A stretch of 64,000 bases of DNA from Colwellia sp. TT2012 (GCF_001440345.1 NZ_LJYX01000006.1:620001-684000); one strand, 5' to 3'; shown: positions 18,790-30,055, numbered from the stretch's first letter. The notes: a model not told the origin generated them from the sequence alone. Numbers and translations are program-made.

Positions 18790-18828
18790 AAAAAAAGCCT
18801 TGCTGAGTTTACCCAGCAAAGCTTTTTG
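18790..18828. terminator. Bidirectional terminator between sohB and the convergent symporter gene
   Basis: AAAAAAGC-C-TTGCTG pairs with CAGCAA-A-GCTTTTT with a single mismatch, giving A-rich and T-rich flanks on both strands. It lies between the converging sohB (+) and dicarboxylate symporter (-) genes and can serve both. Confidence 0.85.
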
Positions 18829-18880
18829 TTTACTAGTAGCCAGTTATAACATGACTCTCGACTTCTATTTGACTTCTGAT

Positions 18881-20242
18881 TTAGTTATCTTTTAAGTGTT
18901 TAAAGTTTATATCGTCAATGTTTAGACCTGCTTTGGCATCTAAATACATCTCATGGTCAAACTGACCTTCACTCTTAGCAATCACCACACTTACCATACT
19001 ATCGCCAGTAACATTGACGGCAGTACGAGTCATATCAAGTAAACGGTCAACACCTATAATTAACGCAATACCTTCCACAGGTAAACCTACTTGCTCTAAT
19101 ACCATGGCTAGCATAATCAAACCAACACCAGGAACACCTGCCGTGCCAATGGAGGCTAAAGTCGCCGTAAGAACTACCATTAAGTAGTCAGCCAAGGTTA
19201 AATCCTGGGAGAAGACTTGCGCGATAAATACCGTGGCGACACCTTGCATAATGGCTGTGCCGTCCATATTAATGGTGGCACCAAGTGGTACGGTAAAAGA
19301 GGCAATAGAGTTTTTAACGCCCATCTTCTTCGTTGCAGTTTCTAAGGTAACCGGAATGGTAGCGTTAGAGCTGGCAGTCGAAAAAGCAAAAATAGCGGCA
19401 TCACGCATCTTCTTTAAAAATATCAACGGGTTTAAACCGGTTAATAATTTTAGAATGATAGGGTAAGTGACGAAAGCATGGATCAATAAGACAAAGAAGA
19501 CCACAAAGAAGTATTGTATTAAGTTACCAAAGGTATCGAGTGATACTGAAGTAAATAAGGTTGCTAATAGTGCAAAGACGCCATAAGGAGCGATATTCAT
19601 TAAGATAGAGACTAAGCGCATAATGACGACACTTAAATCGTCAAATATTGAAGCAATGCGGTCACCGGCTTTTCCTGACAGGGCAATGGCAATACCAAAG
19701 AGTAAGGCAAAAACAATTATCTGCAACATATTGCCTTGGGCAAAGGAAGCAAAAGGATTGGTAGGGAACATTTGAATAATAACTTGCGCTAAAGAAGGTG
19801 CTTCTCTACTAGTAAAACTGCTATTCGCTACCATATTTACTCCTTCTCCCGGAGCAATAAGTAAGGCGACAAAAATAGCAAAACTAATGGCGATGGCGGT
19901 AGTAGCGAGATATAAACCAATGGCTTTACCACCAATTCGGCCAAGTTTACTGATATCTTTTAATGAGCAAACCCCGCACACCAGAGAGACAAAAACCAGT
20001 GGCACAACTAACATACGTAAACTGGCCATAAATATTTGCCCTATGACCTCTAAAACACCATCAACGAGAAAACCTTGCAGGGATAAATCAAAGAAATAAA
20101 GGTTGATGATTTTGTCAGAGCCATTTGGCATCAGCCACTGTAAGAAGGTTCCCAATAATATACCGGCAACCATACCGATAACAATACGGCTAGTTAAATT
20201 GGTTTTTTTGAGAGCAGGGGAAGTTGTTTGATCAATTGTCAT
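18881..20242 (-). CDS. Dicarboxylate/amino acid:cation symporter (DAACS/GltP family)
   Basis: A 453-residue transporter with the glutamate-transporter fold. It has eight membrane helices plus two re-entrant loops, marked by ASSNATIPVTLE (HP1) and GTAGVPGVGLIMLAMVL (HP2). NMDGTAIMQG between them is the conserved cation and substrate motif of helix 7. It imports glutamate, aspartate or C4-dicarboxylates with Na+ or H+. The exact substrate and cation are not decided by the sequence. It is transcribed alone toward sohB, and the divergent lipoprotein gene begins 254 bp away. Confidence 0.92.
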   Translation of the reverse strand: MTIDQTTSPALKKTNLTSRIVIGMVAGILLGTFLQWLMPNGSDKIINLYFFDLSLQGFLVDGVLEVIGQIFMASLRMLVVPLVFVSLVCGVCSLKDISKLGRIGGKAIGLYLATTAIAISFAIFVALLIAPGEGVNMVANSSFTSREAPSLAQVIIQMFPTNPFASFAQGNMLQIIVFALLFGIAIALSGKAGDRIASIFDDLSVVIMRLVSILMNIAPYGVFALLATLFTSVSLDTFGNLIQYFFVVFFVLLIHAFVTYPIILKLLTGLNPLIFLKKMRDAAIFAFSTASSNATIPVTLETATKKMGVKNSIASFTVPLGATINMDGTAIMQGVATVFIAQVFSQDLTLADYLMVVLTATLASIGTAGVPGVGLIMLAMVLEQVGLPVEGIALIIGVDRLLDMTRTAVNVTGDSMVSVVIAKSEGQFDHEMYLDAKAGLNIDDINFKHLKDN

Positions 20243-20496
20243 AGTGTCTATGTTACTTCAGCTAGGTGGTAAGTTAAGTGGTAATAATTAAATAGCTATT
20301 ACGATTAAATTTTAATGGCTTAGATTAGCAATTATTGACGAGATTAAAAACCACTTTATTGCCGATGTTGCAAAAGTTAAACAACGGTTAACTCATTATA
20401 GGAATGTAACTTTTTTTTAAGAAGCAGTACCTTTTTGTTATTTATAAGTTAATATGGTTAAAGTATGAAAATTAAAAATAAATTTAGGGAAGCTTT

Positions 20497-22812
20497 ATGC
20501 AGTTATTTCGACGTTTAAGTTTTACCATGTTACTGATGTCGTTAATGACTTTAGTTGCCTGTGGTGATGGTGATGGTAACCTTCTGGGTGATGGTGATGA
20601 TGCCGTAACCTTAACAGTTACAAAATCCGATGGTGATTTATCAGCGGCTAATGATATAACCATTACCGCTACTGTTTTGGCTAATGGTAGCCCAGTGGCT
20701 AATAAAACCGTTACCTTTACTTTTGCCGTTGAAGGCTCTGCGACATTTGACCCTATAACAGGTACTGCAACAACAGATGCAGATGGAACCGCCGAAATCA
20801 AGATTAACGTAACTGATTATGAAGGTTCAGTTAAAGTTATTGCCAGTTATGAAAGTGCTACTGACAATATTAGCTTTGAGAGTGCAGGAAATGGAGTGAA
20901 AATTGTTATTGGCGAACCACAGCCTGCCACTATCACATTATTCGCAAGCTCTCAGCAATTGCCTTCAAGTGGCGTAGAAATGATTACGCTTACCGCTATT
21001 GCTAAAGATGTTAATAATCATTTATTGGTAGGAGTAACTATTAACTTTAATGTTGATAGTGGCACTATAGGCGGAGTTGAGAATGCAGAGGGTGATATTT
21101 CAAACGTAACTGATATTAATGGGCGAGTTCAAAAAGGTTTGATAACCCCTGCTAACCCAGAAAATAGAGTGATTACCGTTAATGTTAGTAGTAGTGATGG
21201 TGATGTCACTGATAGTTTAGAAATAGAAGTAGTAGGTACAACAATAACGTTAACAGGTACTAGTTCTTTAGCATTAAATGATGAATCGAGCTATATCGTT
21301 AATGTTTTAGATTCTGATGGTAATGGTGTAGCCAACAGTACGGTGGCAGTTTCTTTGTTAGGGCTATCAACCGATGCACCTGCAGGCAAGGTTGCCGATA
21401 TAACAATTCCCGCAACGGTAACTACAGATGCTGAAGGTCAGGTAACCGTAAAAGTGACTGGTATTTCTGGGGGTACTAATACTCTTCTTGTTAGTTCACT
21501 TAGCGCATCAGCGAGTCAAGATGTATCAGTACAAGCGGATTCGTTCCTATTTACTAGCTTTAGTAATGGCGTTGTCAGTGTTGACCCTGCAACCACGCCT
21601 GTTGTTCCTGATGTATCGTTAATACAAACAGCTTCGCTAACACTTACGTGGCGAAGAAATGCTGTTCCTGTCGTTGGTAAGGAAGTAACCTTTACCACCA
21701 CACGAGGTGTTTTATTAGCAAATGACGGTGTAACCATCATAACAAAATCGATAACTGATAATAATGGACAAGTAACGGTTAACTTAACATCGAATAATGC
21801 CGGTAAAGCGCTGGTTACCTTTGTAGGATCGGATACTGTTGATGATAAAGCTATAGAGTTAACTAACCAGCTAGAATTTGAGTTTTTTGCCGATATTGCT
21901 GCAAAAATAAAGGCGCAAGCATCACCGAATTCTATTGGCCCAAATGAGCAAAATTCGACCATCTCTGTCGTAGTTAAAGATGTCAATGGTAACCTAGTTA
22001 AAAATAAACGTGTTAAGTTTATATTAACTGATATCAGTGGTGGCTCTATTTTTCCGGCAACGGCGGTAACTGACAGTAGTGGTAACGCTTCAACTATTTA
22101 TACTTCAAATAGTACTTCAGCAAAAGATGCTGTTTCGATAGAGGCAATTGTTGAGGACACTGCAATTACCGATACGGTAACGTTAACCGTTTCTAAACGC
22201 GAGCTATTTATTACTTTGGGTACGGGTAATACCTTAGAAGAACTAGGGGTTACGGATTATATTAAAGAGTACTCAGTATTTGTTACTGATGTCGACTCCA
22301 ACCCTGTAGCAAATGTCGATTTAGCCATTTCTCTAATCCCTGATCGGTATTATAAAGGCCACTGGGCAAGATTATATGATGGAGATAAATTCAAAGTGTG
22401 GGTTACTAACGCTGTAAGTGGTGATATTCAAGTTCGAACAGCACCTATTTCTTGTGATAATGAAGATATCAATTTAAATGGTATTTTAGATTTTGGAGAA
22501 GACCTTGAAGACACTAATAATGATGGAGTGTTAACACCTGGTAATGTTGCCATAGCAGATGGAACAGTAACTACAGATGAAAATGGTCGAGCGATTGTAC
22601 AAATTACTTACGGTCAAAGCTATGGTCATTGGGTTAACATACATCTAATTGCATCGGCAAAAGTCACAGGTAGTGAAAGTTTAAATCAAACGATCTTTAC
22701 ATTACCTGTATTAGCATCTGATATTGCTTCAGAAGAACTGTCTCCACCAAGACAAGGGGTAGGAAGTGAAGGTCCTTTTGGGGGTAATCAAAGTTGTTCA
22801 GTTCCCGATTAA
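20497..22812 (+). CDS. Ig-like (Big-1/invasin-type) repeat lipoprotein
   Basis: A 771-residue surface lipoprotein. The signal ends MTLVAC with the lipid-modified Cys at residue 22 followed by a Gly/Asp-rich linker (GDGDGN). About five repeats of roughly 100 residues follow, each with the bacterial Ig-like signature: a buried V-x-F strand, then T-D-x-x-G-x-A/V near the end (TTDADGTAEIKIN, TDINGRVQKGL, TDNNGQVTVNL, TDSSGNASTIY, TTDENGRAIVQI). Near residue 655, NEDINLNGILDFGED and DTNNDGVLTPGN look like paired calcium-binding loops. No beta-barrel or autotransporter domain is present, so it is anchored by lipid only. An adhesion or structural role is inferred. Confidence 0.8.
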   Translation: MQLFRRLSFTMLLMSLMTLVACGDGDGNLLGDGDDAVTLTVTKSDGDLSAANDITITATVLANGSPVANKTVTFTFAVEGSATFDPITGTATTDADGTAEIKINVTDYEGSVKVIASYESATDNISFESAGNGVKIVIGEPQPATITLFASSQQLPSSGVEMITLTAIAKDVNNHLLVGVTINFNVDSGTIGGVENAEGDISNVTDINGRVQKGLITPANPENRVITVNVSSSDGDVTDSLEIEVVGTTITLTGTSSLALNDESSYIVNVLDSDGNGVANSTVAVSLLGLSTDAPAGKVADITIPATVTTDAEGQVTVKVTGISGGTNTLLVSSLSASASQDVSVQADSFLFTSFSNGVVSVDPATTPVVPDVSLIQTASLTLTWRRNAVPVVGKEVTFTTTRGVLLANDGVTIITKSITDNNGQVTVNLTSNNAGKALVTFVGSDTVDDKAIELTNQLEFEFFADIAAKIKAQASPNSIGPNEQNSTISVVVKDVNGNLVKNKRVKFILTDISGGSIFPATAVTDSSGNASTIYTSNSTSAKDAVSIEAIVEDTAITDTVTLTVSKRELFITLGTGNTLEELGVTDYIKEYSVFVTDVDSNPVANVDLAISLIPDRYYKGHWARLYDGDKFKVWVTNAVSGDIQVRTAPISCDNEDINLNGILDFGEDLEDTNNDGVLTPGNVAIADGTVTTDENGRAIVQITYGQSYGHWVNIHLIASAKVTGSESLNQTIFTLPVLASDIASEELSPPRQGVGSEGPFGGNQSCSVPD

Positions 22813-22832
22813 TAAGTTAGATTAAATGATAA

Positions 22833-22857
22833 AAAGGCTCCCTAAGGAGCCTTTCTT
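22833..22857. terminator. Terminator between Ig-repeat lipoprotein and arginase-family gene
   Basis: AAAGGCTCC and GGAGCCTTT form a 9-bp perfect stem with a CTAA loop. A-rich and T-rich flanks suit termination on both strands between the convergent genes. Confidence 0.88.
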
Positions 22858-22896
22858 AATTGAATGACGTTACGAACTATGATTTATATAACTAAG

Positions 22897-24003
22897 CTAC
22901 TTCGCCATTTCTTCCAGTAAAAATGCCGAAATCTCAGCACCTACTTTTAATGTTTTTTCTTGTCCAGCTAGCCCTTGCCCAGAGCTATCAGTAAAAGGGG
23001 CTATCTCCATCATATCAGCGCCGGTTATCGGGTATTCAGCGGCTAATGCACGTAATATATCCATTGCTTCACTTGGCATTAAACCATCGGGCTCTGGCGT
23101 GCCGGTAGCACTAGCAAAACTCTCATCAATAGCATCTATATCAAAGCTTACATACAGCTCGTCAATATTTTCATCTTTAAGTTGGTCAAGAATATTATCA
23201 ATGGTTTGCTGGATACCTTGGGCTTTAATGTCTTTTGCCCAATGCTGTCTTACGCCAAAAGTCTCTTCCCAGTGACTTTGTGGTCTACCACTAGAGCGAA
23301 TACCTATTTGAATAAGGTGATGTTTTTCATGCAGGTCATTTAAAATGTGAGTACACCAAGAGCCGAAACATAAATCTATGCCTAAACGCTCAACCAATAA
23401 ATCGGTATGGGCGTCAAAATGAATAATTGCCGCTCGAATGCCTTTTTTCTTTTTCGCTTGCAAATAAGCCTTGGTTAATGGATAACTAACACTGTGATCA
23501 CCACCAATACCAAAAATACCTTTTTCAGGGAATTCAGCATAAAAGTCATGTAAAACATCTTCAGTAATAGTTAATGGGCTAACGGCATATTTGCTGTGTT
23601 CATCTTGATAAAGCGCTTTGCGACAATTAGCGATTGTTGCTTCATTTAAATATTTGTCAGCAAGTAAATGTGGAATAACACGAATATCCCCCATGTCAAA
23701 AGCGGTCAGTTCGGGGTAGTTCTCTAGTAAATTAGCCCGTAAAAATAACGGTCCCCAATTAGCGCCACGTAAAATACCGCCACCACAATCGGACGCTATA
23801 CCTAAAATAACCGCTTTAGAGGTGTCTGGCAGCTTATTTAACGATGCTTTCCATAAATCATCAACCCCGACCGCTTGGCCGTAAATAGTTTGATGTAATT
23901 GCTCTTTACGCTCTTTAGCGGTATTTACGGTAAATACGCCGTTGCCCGGAGGACACAAGCAATTGCTAAGTTTATTATAAAATTCCGATGTAATAGTTGT
24001 CAT
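22897..24003 (-). CDS. Arginase/agmatinase/formimidoylglutamase family hydrolase
   Basis: A 368-residue member of the ureohydrolase superfamily. All manganese ligands are visible: GIGGDHSVSYPL, HFDAHTDLLVE and SFDIDAIDESFASATG. These enzymes hydrolyse guanidino or formimino groups (arginine, agmatine, formimidoylglutamate and similar). The protein is about 50 residues longer than typical arginases because of an N-terminal extension, and no neighbouring gene gives away the substrate. The gene stands alone, convergent with the lipoprotein gene. I would not assign rocF, speB or hutG from sequence alone. Confidence 0.85.
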   Translation of the reverse strand: MTTITSEFYNKLSNCLCPPGNGVFTVNTAKERKEQLHQTIYGQAVGVDDLWKASLNKLPDTSKAVILGIASDCGGGILRGANWGPLFLRANLLENYPELTAFDMGDIRVIPHLLADKYLNEATIANCRKALYQDEHSKYAVSPLTITEDVLHDFYAEFPEKGIFGIGGDHSVSYPLTKAYLQAKKKKGIRAAIIHFDAHTDLLVERLGIDLCFGSWCTHILNDLHEKHHLIQIGIRSSGRPQSHWEETFGVRQHWAKDIKAQGIQQTIDNILDQLKDENIDELYVSFDIDAIDESFASATGTPEPDGLMPSEAMDILRALAAEYPITGADMMEIAPFTDSSGQGLAGQEKTLKVGAEISAFLLEEMAK

Positions 24004-24420
24004 TTTAAGTCTCTGTTTGATTGTTTACTCGGATCATCAGTTGATGCAGGTGACCCTTAATACGTTCATAAATTAAATTTTTTAACAATATGCTCTTATG
24101 TTTTATTGTAAAGTCTATTATGATTGCCGCTAAAAATAGGCAAGGTGTGACTTAGCGCACAGTGTTATCAATAAATGCCTATTATAGCTAAAACCCCTAT
24201 GTGGGTGAATAGCATTCCCTGATAAGGAAAATAATTACTTGTCAGTTTGCATATTTATAGATATACCTATAGATAGTTATGCAGAGAATGATTTTTAAAT
24301 AAGATGTTTTTTTATCGCTAGCAAGGTCATAACAAGTACGCTCGCACTTTGTTAACTAGATTAGCGTTTGAATAAAAAGGCAAAAAATAATTTGCCTTTA
24401 TCGAAGGATTATAAATTTTT
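24004..24420. other. Intergenic region upstream of topA
   Basis: A 417-bp AT-rich gap between divergent genes (arginase-family on minus, topA on plus). It must hold both promoters. I see no open frame with a credible start and no strong hairpin. A good ribosome site for topA is AAGGATTAT at about 24404-24412. Confidence 0.5.
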
Positions 24421-27129
24421 ATGGCAAAATCACTGGTTATTGTCGAGTCGCCAGCCAAAGCGAAAACAATTAACAAATATTTAGGTAAAGACTTTATTGT
24501 AAAGTCGAGTGTGGGTCATGTCCGTGATCTGCCACACAGTAGCACGGGTAAAAAAGTTGCTGCTAAATCTCCGGCTGAAGTGCGCAAGATGGCGCCAGAA
24601 GCAAAAGCTAAATACAAAGCTAAGCGTGATAAACAAGCGCTGGTTAATCGTATGGGTATTGATCCTGAGAATAACTGGGCGGCGAATTATCAGATACTCC
24701 CAGGAAAAGAGAAAGTGGTTAGTGAACTGCAAAAACTGGCAGAAAAAGCTGACATTATCTATCTCGCGACCGATTTGGATCGCGAGGGAGAGGCGATTGC
24801 TTGGCATTTGAAAGAAATTATAGGTGGCGATGAGAAAAAATTTCGTCGCGTTGTTTTTAATGAAATAACCGAAAGCTCAATTCAACAGGCGTTTTCAACT
24901 CCCGGTGAATTAAGTATGCCAGGTGTTAATGCCCAACAAGCTCGACGCTTTTTAGATCGTGTGGTTGGCTTTATGGTTAGCCCACTGTTATGGAAAAAAG
25001 TTGCTCGTGGCTTATCAGCCGGACGAGTTCAATCGGTCGCGGTAAAACTTGTGGTTGAGCGGGAACGGGAAATAAAAGCTTTTGATCCCAAAGAATTTTG
25101 GGAACTTGCTGCGGATACTCATGCCAGCACCGGCGAAGCTTTAGCGTTAGACGTGACTCATGAAAATGGCAAAGCGTTTAAACCAACCAATAAAGCGGAT
25201 ACTGATAAGGCGCTAGCGATACTTAACAGCGCCGACTATGCGGTAAGTAAGCGAGAAGATAAACCGTCTAAAAGTACGCCGTCGGCGCCCTTTATTACTT
25301 CCACGCTACAGCAAGCCGCAAGTACTAAGTTAGGTTATGGCGTAAAGCGTACCATGGGCTTAGCTCAGCGTTTGTATGAAGCGGGCCATATTACTTATAT
25401 GCGTACTGATTCAACTAATTTAAGTAAAGATGCAGTAGAAATGTGTCGTAGCTATATTAGTGATAACTTCGGTGATAATTATTTACCGGAAAAAGCTAAG
25501 GTGTATGGCTCAAAATCTGGCGCTCAAGAGGCGCATGAAGCTATTCGTCCCTCTAATGTAAAACTAGTCGGCGCTTTCATTGAAGGTGTTGATGCGGATG
25601 CTAAAAAGCTATATGAGCTGATCTGGCGCCAATTCGTTGCCTGTCAAATGACAGCAGCGCGTTACACTGTTAGTACACTGACCATCAGTGCCGCTAGCTT
25701 TGATTTGAAGGCTAAAGGTCGGGTCATGCAGTTTGATGGTTGGACCAAAGTTCACCCACAATTAAGTAAAGGTGATGATAAACATTTACCCGATTTGAAA
25801 GTCGGCGAAGTACTAACATTAGATAACTTAGCTGCAAGCCAACACTTCACTAAACCCATTTCTCGTTTTGGCGAAGCATCTCTGGTTAAAGAATTAGAAA
25901 AACGCTCAATTGGCAGGCCATCAACGTATGCGTCTATTATCTCCACCATACAAGATAGAGGCTATGTACGTTTAGATAAAAAACGTTTCTATGCTGAAAA
26001 AATGGGTGAAATAGTATCCGATAGTTTATCAATTAGTTTCGAAAAATTAATGAGTTATGATTTTACTGCCAATATGGAGCAAGAGCTCGATGGTATAGCT
26101 GAAGGTAAGCTCAACTGGAAAGATGTACTTGATGATTTTTACAAAAACTTCAGTAAAAAGCTAGCCCTTGCCAATAAAGAGTCTGCTGATGGCGGTATGC
26201 CAAATAATAACCCAGTATTAACGGATATTGATTGCCCTACCTGTCAACGTAAAATGGGTATTAGAACGGCTTCTACTGGGGTGTTTTTAGGTTGCTCTGG
26301 TTATGCCTTACCACCGAAGGAGCGTTGCACCACGACAATGAACCTAACACCCGGTGAAGAAGCGGTGAGTGTGCTAGCTGAAGATCAGGAAACTGAAGCA
26401 TTAAGGGCTATGCATCGTTGTACAAAGTGTAATACCGCAATGGACAGCTATCTTATCGATGAAACCAGAAAGTTACATGTATGTGGCAATAACCCTATTT
26501 GTGATGGCATTGAAGTTGAGCAAGGGACATTTAAAATTAAGGGCTATGATGGTCCTATTTTAGCATGTGACCGTTGTGAAGCAGAGATGGAGTTAAAATC
26601 AGGTCGTTTTGGCAAGTATTTTGATTGTACCAATAGCGAATGTAAGAATACCCGTAAATTATTAGCCAGTGGTGAAGCTGCGCCACCTAAAGAAGATCCG
26701 GTACAATTACCTGAGCTTGAATGTGAAAAGTCTGATGCACATTTTGTCCTTCGTGATGGTGCTGCGGGCATCTTTTTAGCCGCGCATACATTCCCTCGCT
26801 CACGGGAAACCAGAGCACCGAAAGTAGCTGAGCTAAAACGCTTTAGAGATAGAATTTCAGAAAAATTCTATTATTTAGCCGATGCACCAGCAGAAGATAA
26901 TGAAGGGAATTTATCGGTAGTACGTTACAGCCGTAAAACCAAAGAACAGTATGTTATGACCGAGATTGCTACTGATGAAGGCAAGCCCAAAGCAACAGGC
27001 TGGACCGCAAAGTTTATTAACGGAAAATGGGTAGAAGATATTCCTAAGAAGAAAGTAGCGAAAAAGAAAGCGGCGAAAAAACCAGCCAGTAAAGCCAAAG
27101 CAAAGAAAGAAGATACAAAATCAGCCTAG
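24421..27129 (+). CDS. topA: DNA topoisomerase I
   Basis: A 902-residue type IA topoisomerase that relaxes negative supercoils. The TOPRIM domain starts at residue 3 ([19 protein letters not shown]) and has the acidic [13 protein letters not shown]. The catalytic Tyr lies in [16 protein letters not shown] near residue 325. After the core come three Cys4-type zinc ribbons between about 610 and 750 (CPTC...C...C; CTKC...C...C; CDRC...C...C), then further C-terminal domains and a Lys/Ala-rich tail after about 870. Length and order match E. coli TopA closely. The sohB-topA-cysB neighbourhood is conserved with E. coli. A terminator follows at 27150. Confidence 0.97.
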   Translation: MAKSLVIVESPAKAKTINKYLGKDFIVKSSVGHVRDLPHSSTGKKVAAKSPAEVRKMAPEAKAKYKAKRDKQALVNRMGIDPENNWAANYQILPGKEKVVSELQKLAEKADIIYLATDLDREGEAIAWHLKEIIGGDEKKFRRVVFNEITESSIQQAFSTPGELSMPGVNAQQARRFLDRVVGFMVSPLLWKKVARGLSAGRVQSVAVKLVVEREREIKAFDPKEFWELAADTHASTGEALALDVTHENGKAFKPTNKADTDKALAILNSADYAVSKREDKPSKSTPSAPFITSTLQQAASTKLGYGVKRTMGLAQRLYEAGHITYMRTDSTNLSKDAVEMCRSYISDNFGDNYLPEKAKVYGSKSGAQEAHEAIRPSNVKLVGAFIEGVDADAKKLYELIWRQFVACQMTAARYTVSTLTISAASFDLKAKGRVMQFDGWTKVHPQLSKGDDKHLPDLKVGEVLTLDNLAASQHFTKPISRFGEASLVKELEKRSIGRPSTYASIISTIQDRGYVRLDKKRFYAEKMGEIVSDSLSISFEKLMSYDFTANMEQELDGIAEGKLNWKDVLDDFYKNFSKKLALANKESADGGMPNNNPVLTDIDCPTCQRKMGIRTASTGVFLGCSGYALPPKERCTTTMNLTPGEEAVSVLAEDQETEALRAMHRCTKCNTAMDSYLIDETRKLHVCGNNPICDGIEVEQGTFKIKGYDGPILACDRCEAEMELKSGRFGKYFDCTNSECKNTRKLLASGEAAPPKEDPVQLPELECEKSDAHFVLRDGAAGIFLAAHTFPRSRETRAPKVAELKRFRDRISEKFYYLADAPAEDNEGNLSVVRYSRKTKEQYVMTEIATDEGKPKATGWTAKFINGKWVEDIPKKKVAKKKAAKKPASKAKAKKEDTKSA

Positions 27130-27149
27130 AGAATTTATTCTAGTTTGAA

Positions 27150-27187
27150 GACAAAAATAGATACCAAGAGGTATCTATTTTTTTGTC
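27150..27187. terminator. Terminator after topA
   Basis: AAATAGATACC pairs with GGTATCTATTT across an AAGA loop (11 bp), extended by A-rich and T-rich flanks on both sides. It lies between topA (+) and the convergent 122-residue gene (-). Confidence 0.9.
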
Positions 27188-27212
27188 TTTATTTTGAGCC
27201 CAGTTCAGTGCG

Positions 27213-27581
27213 TTAATCTAGTTGCTCTAATTCATCTAATACTTTTCTTGCTTGTAACAAAGTACAGTCTGTTTGTGCCATTAAAGCGGTGATAGTAACC
27301 TGGTCCAGTCGAGCAGCAAGCTGTAAAAGATTTTCATGGCTTAAGTATTTATATTCTTTTCTAAGTAGCTTGGCAAGCCACAGCCAACTATCTTCATGCT
27401 CTTGCTCGATAAATTCAACAATGGCTTGTAATTGGCTAAAGTTGGCTTTTAGTTGCCAATTCCTTGAGCGACCAATACGGCTTAGTTCACCGCCTAATTG
27501 TCTTATATGAGCTTTTAAGAGGTATGCTTTCATCGTGCGTCGAAGAAAGCTCGGCAAGCTAATGCTGTTGATTGTTACCAC
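27213..27581 (-). CDS. Small conserved protein, possible 'ribosome recycling factor family' (RRF_GI-like)
   Basis: A 122-residue basic, helical, cytoplasmic protein beginning at a GTG (27581) with no clear ribosome site. The opening ISLPSFLRR and the GGELSRIGRSRNWQL segment recall a small gammaproteobacterial family that databases label a ribosome recycling factor family. That recall is from memory, and there is no length or fold match to true Frr (about 185 residues). The C-terminus (DCTLLQARKVLDELEQLD) looks like a small helical bundle. It is transcribed toward topA, and the 84-bp inverted repeat lies 30 bp upstream of its start. Function is unknown. Confidence 0.55.
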   Translation of the reverse strand: MVTINSISLPSFLRRTMKAYLLKAHIRQLGGELSRIGRSRNWQLKANFSQLQAIVEFIEQEHEDSWLWLAKLLRKEYKYLSHENLLQLAARLDQVTITALMAQTDCTLLQARKVLDELEQLD

Positions 27582-27610
27582 GGGGATTTATGTCTTGAAT
27601 AGTAAGAAAT

Positions 27611-27694
27611 AAGCCAGTTATATACCCGTTACCATTCAATATGCATGTTTCAGAGTGCTGAGCACTTTGAATGGTGACGGGTATATGCTGGCTT
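27611..27694. repeat. 84-bp imperfect inverted repeat with central palindrome
   Basis: The left arm (AAGCCAG, then TATACCCGTTACCATTCAA ending at 27639) pairs with the right arm (TTGAATGGTGACGGGTATA, then CTGGCTT) with only a few differences. The loop carries a second small palindrome, AGTGCTGAGCACT. It lies just after the stop of the 256-residue gene and may act as its terminator. The shape suggests a dispersed element. Confidence 0.75.
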
Positions 27695-27704
27695 ATAAAA
27701 TAAT

Positions 27705-28475
27705 TTACCACTTTTTCTTCGGCTGGAATAAAATATCTAACTCGCTTTCTTCACTTTTTGCTTTCTTCGCCGCATCTTTAGCATTGGTGTGTTTCAAGGC
27801 ATCAGTAATGTCTTCTAATTTTTGTGAAATTTCTGTATGTTTTGCGGTAACATAATCATTTTTAACTGGGCTATTGATTAAAGTTTGTAAGGCTTTCTCA
27901 AAATATTGTCTGGCAGAGCCAAGCATCTCTTTATTAAAAGCTTGGCTACCACGCTTAATTAAACTTTCAATATTAATTTTTAGTTGCATGGCCGCTAATC
28001 GTTGATCTTCTGCAGTAAAAGTCTGTGCATCTAAAGTACCTTTGCTTTGCTCCGATTTAATGACTACGCGTAATTTCTTTATACACTGTAAAATGGCAAC
28101 GAGTTGCTGCTCATTGTCGGGTAAGATAAAATTATCGTCCATGTCAGTCTGATTATCAGCCAGGTCTTCTGATGCTTTTAATCGGGACTTTAATTCTTGA
28201 GCTCTTTTTTTTATGCCTTTGACTTCCGGCATAAGTTCTTGCATCGTTTTAGCTGCATTTAAGCTGCGGCGGTTTAATATTTTGACGATATTAGGGTTAC
28301 TTGGCAGGTTTGCCAAATTGAAAATCAGCTCTTCACTTTCATCAATAATCGCTTTTTGTTTGGCGACTTTAATGCGTTTTTCAGCTTCTATTTTTTCTTT
28401 ATGTTGTTGTATTGAGGTTACCACTACAACAAAAATAATTAAGGCGATAATTAACCCAACAATAATAGCAATCAT
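27705..28475 (-). CDS. Membrane-anchored coiled-coil protein of unknown function
   Basis: A 256-residue protein I do not recognise. Residues 1-24 are a strong hydrophobic anchor (IAIIVGLIIALIIFVVVV). After that comes a charged Lys/Glu-rich helix (about 25-50), further long helical segments to about 235, and a short tail ending LFQPKKKW. The positive charge after the span argues for N-out, C-in topology, with the bulk in the cytoplasm. The region near 165-215 (ARQYFEKALQTLI) has a TPR-like look. It lies between the topA end and cysB, divergent from cysB by about 280 bp. Confidence 0.7.
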   Translation of the reverse strand: MIAIIVGLIIALIIFVVVVTSIQQHKEKIEAEKRIKVAKQKAIIDESEELIFNLANLPSNPNIVKILNRRSLNAAKTMQELMPEVKGIKKRAQELKSRLKASEDLADNQTDMDDNFILPDNEQQLVAILQCIKKLRVVIKSEQSKGTLDAQTFTAEDQRLAAMQLKINIESLIKRGSQAFNKEMLGSARQYFEKALQTLINSPVKNDYVTAKHTEISQKLEDITDALKHTNAKDAAKKAKSEESELDILFQPKKKW

Positions 28476-28720
28476 CTAAGATTCTCTTGAATAAATAAAC
28501 TACTTAGCAGTCTACAAAAAATGTTTTGTTTAGCATAGAGCTAGTTGCATATTTAGTTTAAAAACGCCTGAAAAAATTGGATTTATAAAAGACAGTTTAG
28601 CTAAATGAGAATATTATTTGTTGAATTTAGTCTAAGTGGTAATTTTAATTTACAAAAACTAATAAATTATTATGGAATAAATGATTGATTAAGTATATTG
28701 TTTTGGTATAAGAACATTAG

Positions 28721-29731
<1,011 letters not shown>

Positions 29732-29738
29732 GAGGATT

Positions 29739-29778
29739 AAGTAACACTAGCAATAATCGCTTATTGCTAGTGTTACTT
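29739..29778. terminator. 18-bp perfect hairpin downstream of cysB
   Basis: AAGTAACACTAGCAATAA and its exact complement flank a TCGC loop. It lacks the T-tract of a standard Rho-independent terminator, so it may instead stabilise the 3' end or terminate weakly. The following 277 bp up to the HDOD gene (29779-30055) contain no gene I can support, only the AAAGGTGG ribosome site ahead of 30056. Confidence 0.65.
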
Positions 29779-30055
29779 GTATCATGGCAGTTAACCACCA
29801 GCAAAGCTTATCAATTTTTACACCATCAATTGCGCAAACACCTACCCAGCTAGGTATGTTGTAATGGCCTAGTCATTCCGTATCTTTATCTTTATCTATA
29901 TCTATTTCATCAATGTTAACCCTGCTTTAACTGGGGGAGTGCGGGTCATGGGTAGGGGGAAATAAAAAACATTCTAGCTATTAACTTGAAATACATTAAT
30001 TTTTAGAAAATGTGCTACTTTTAATGTTAAGCACAATAAAAATAAAGGTGGATTT

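Noticed and set aside
21516..21986. 156-codon frame antisense to the Ig-repeat lipoprotein
   Set aside because: The Thr/Val-rich translation is typical of the reverse strand of Ig-like repeats; no independent support.
20497..22812. Ig-repeat protein as an intimin/invasin autotransporter
   Set aside because: There is no beta-barrel or LysM domain; the N-terminus is a lipoprotein signal instead.
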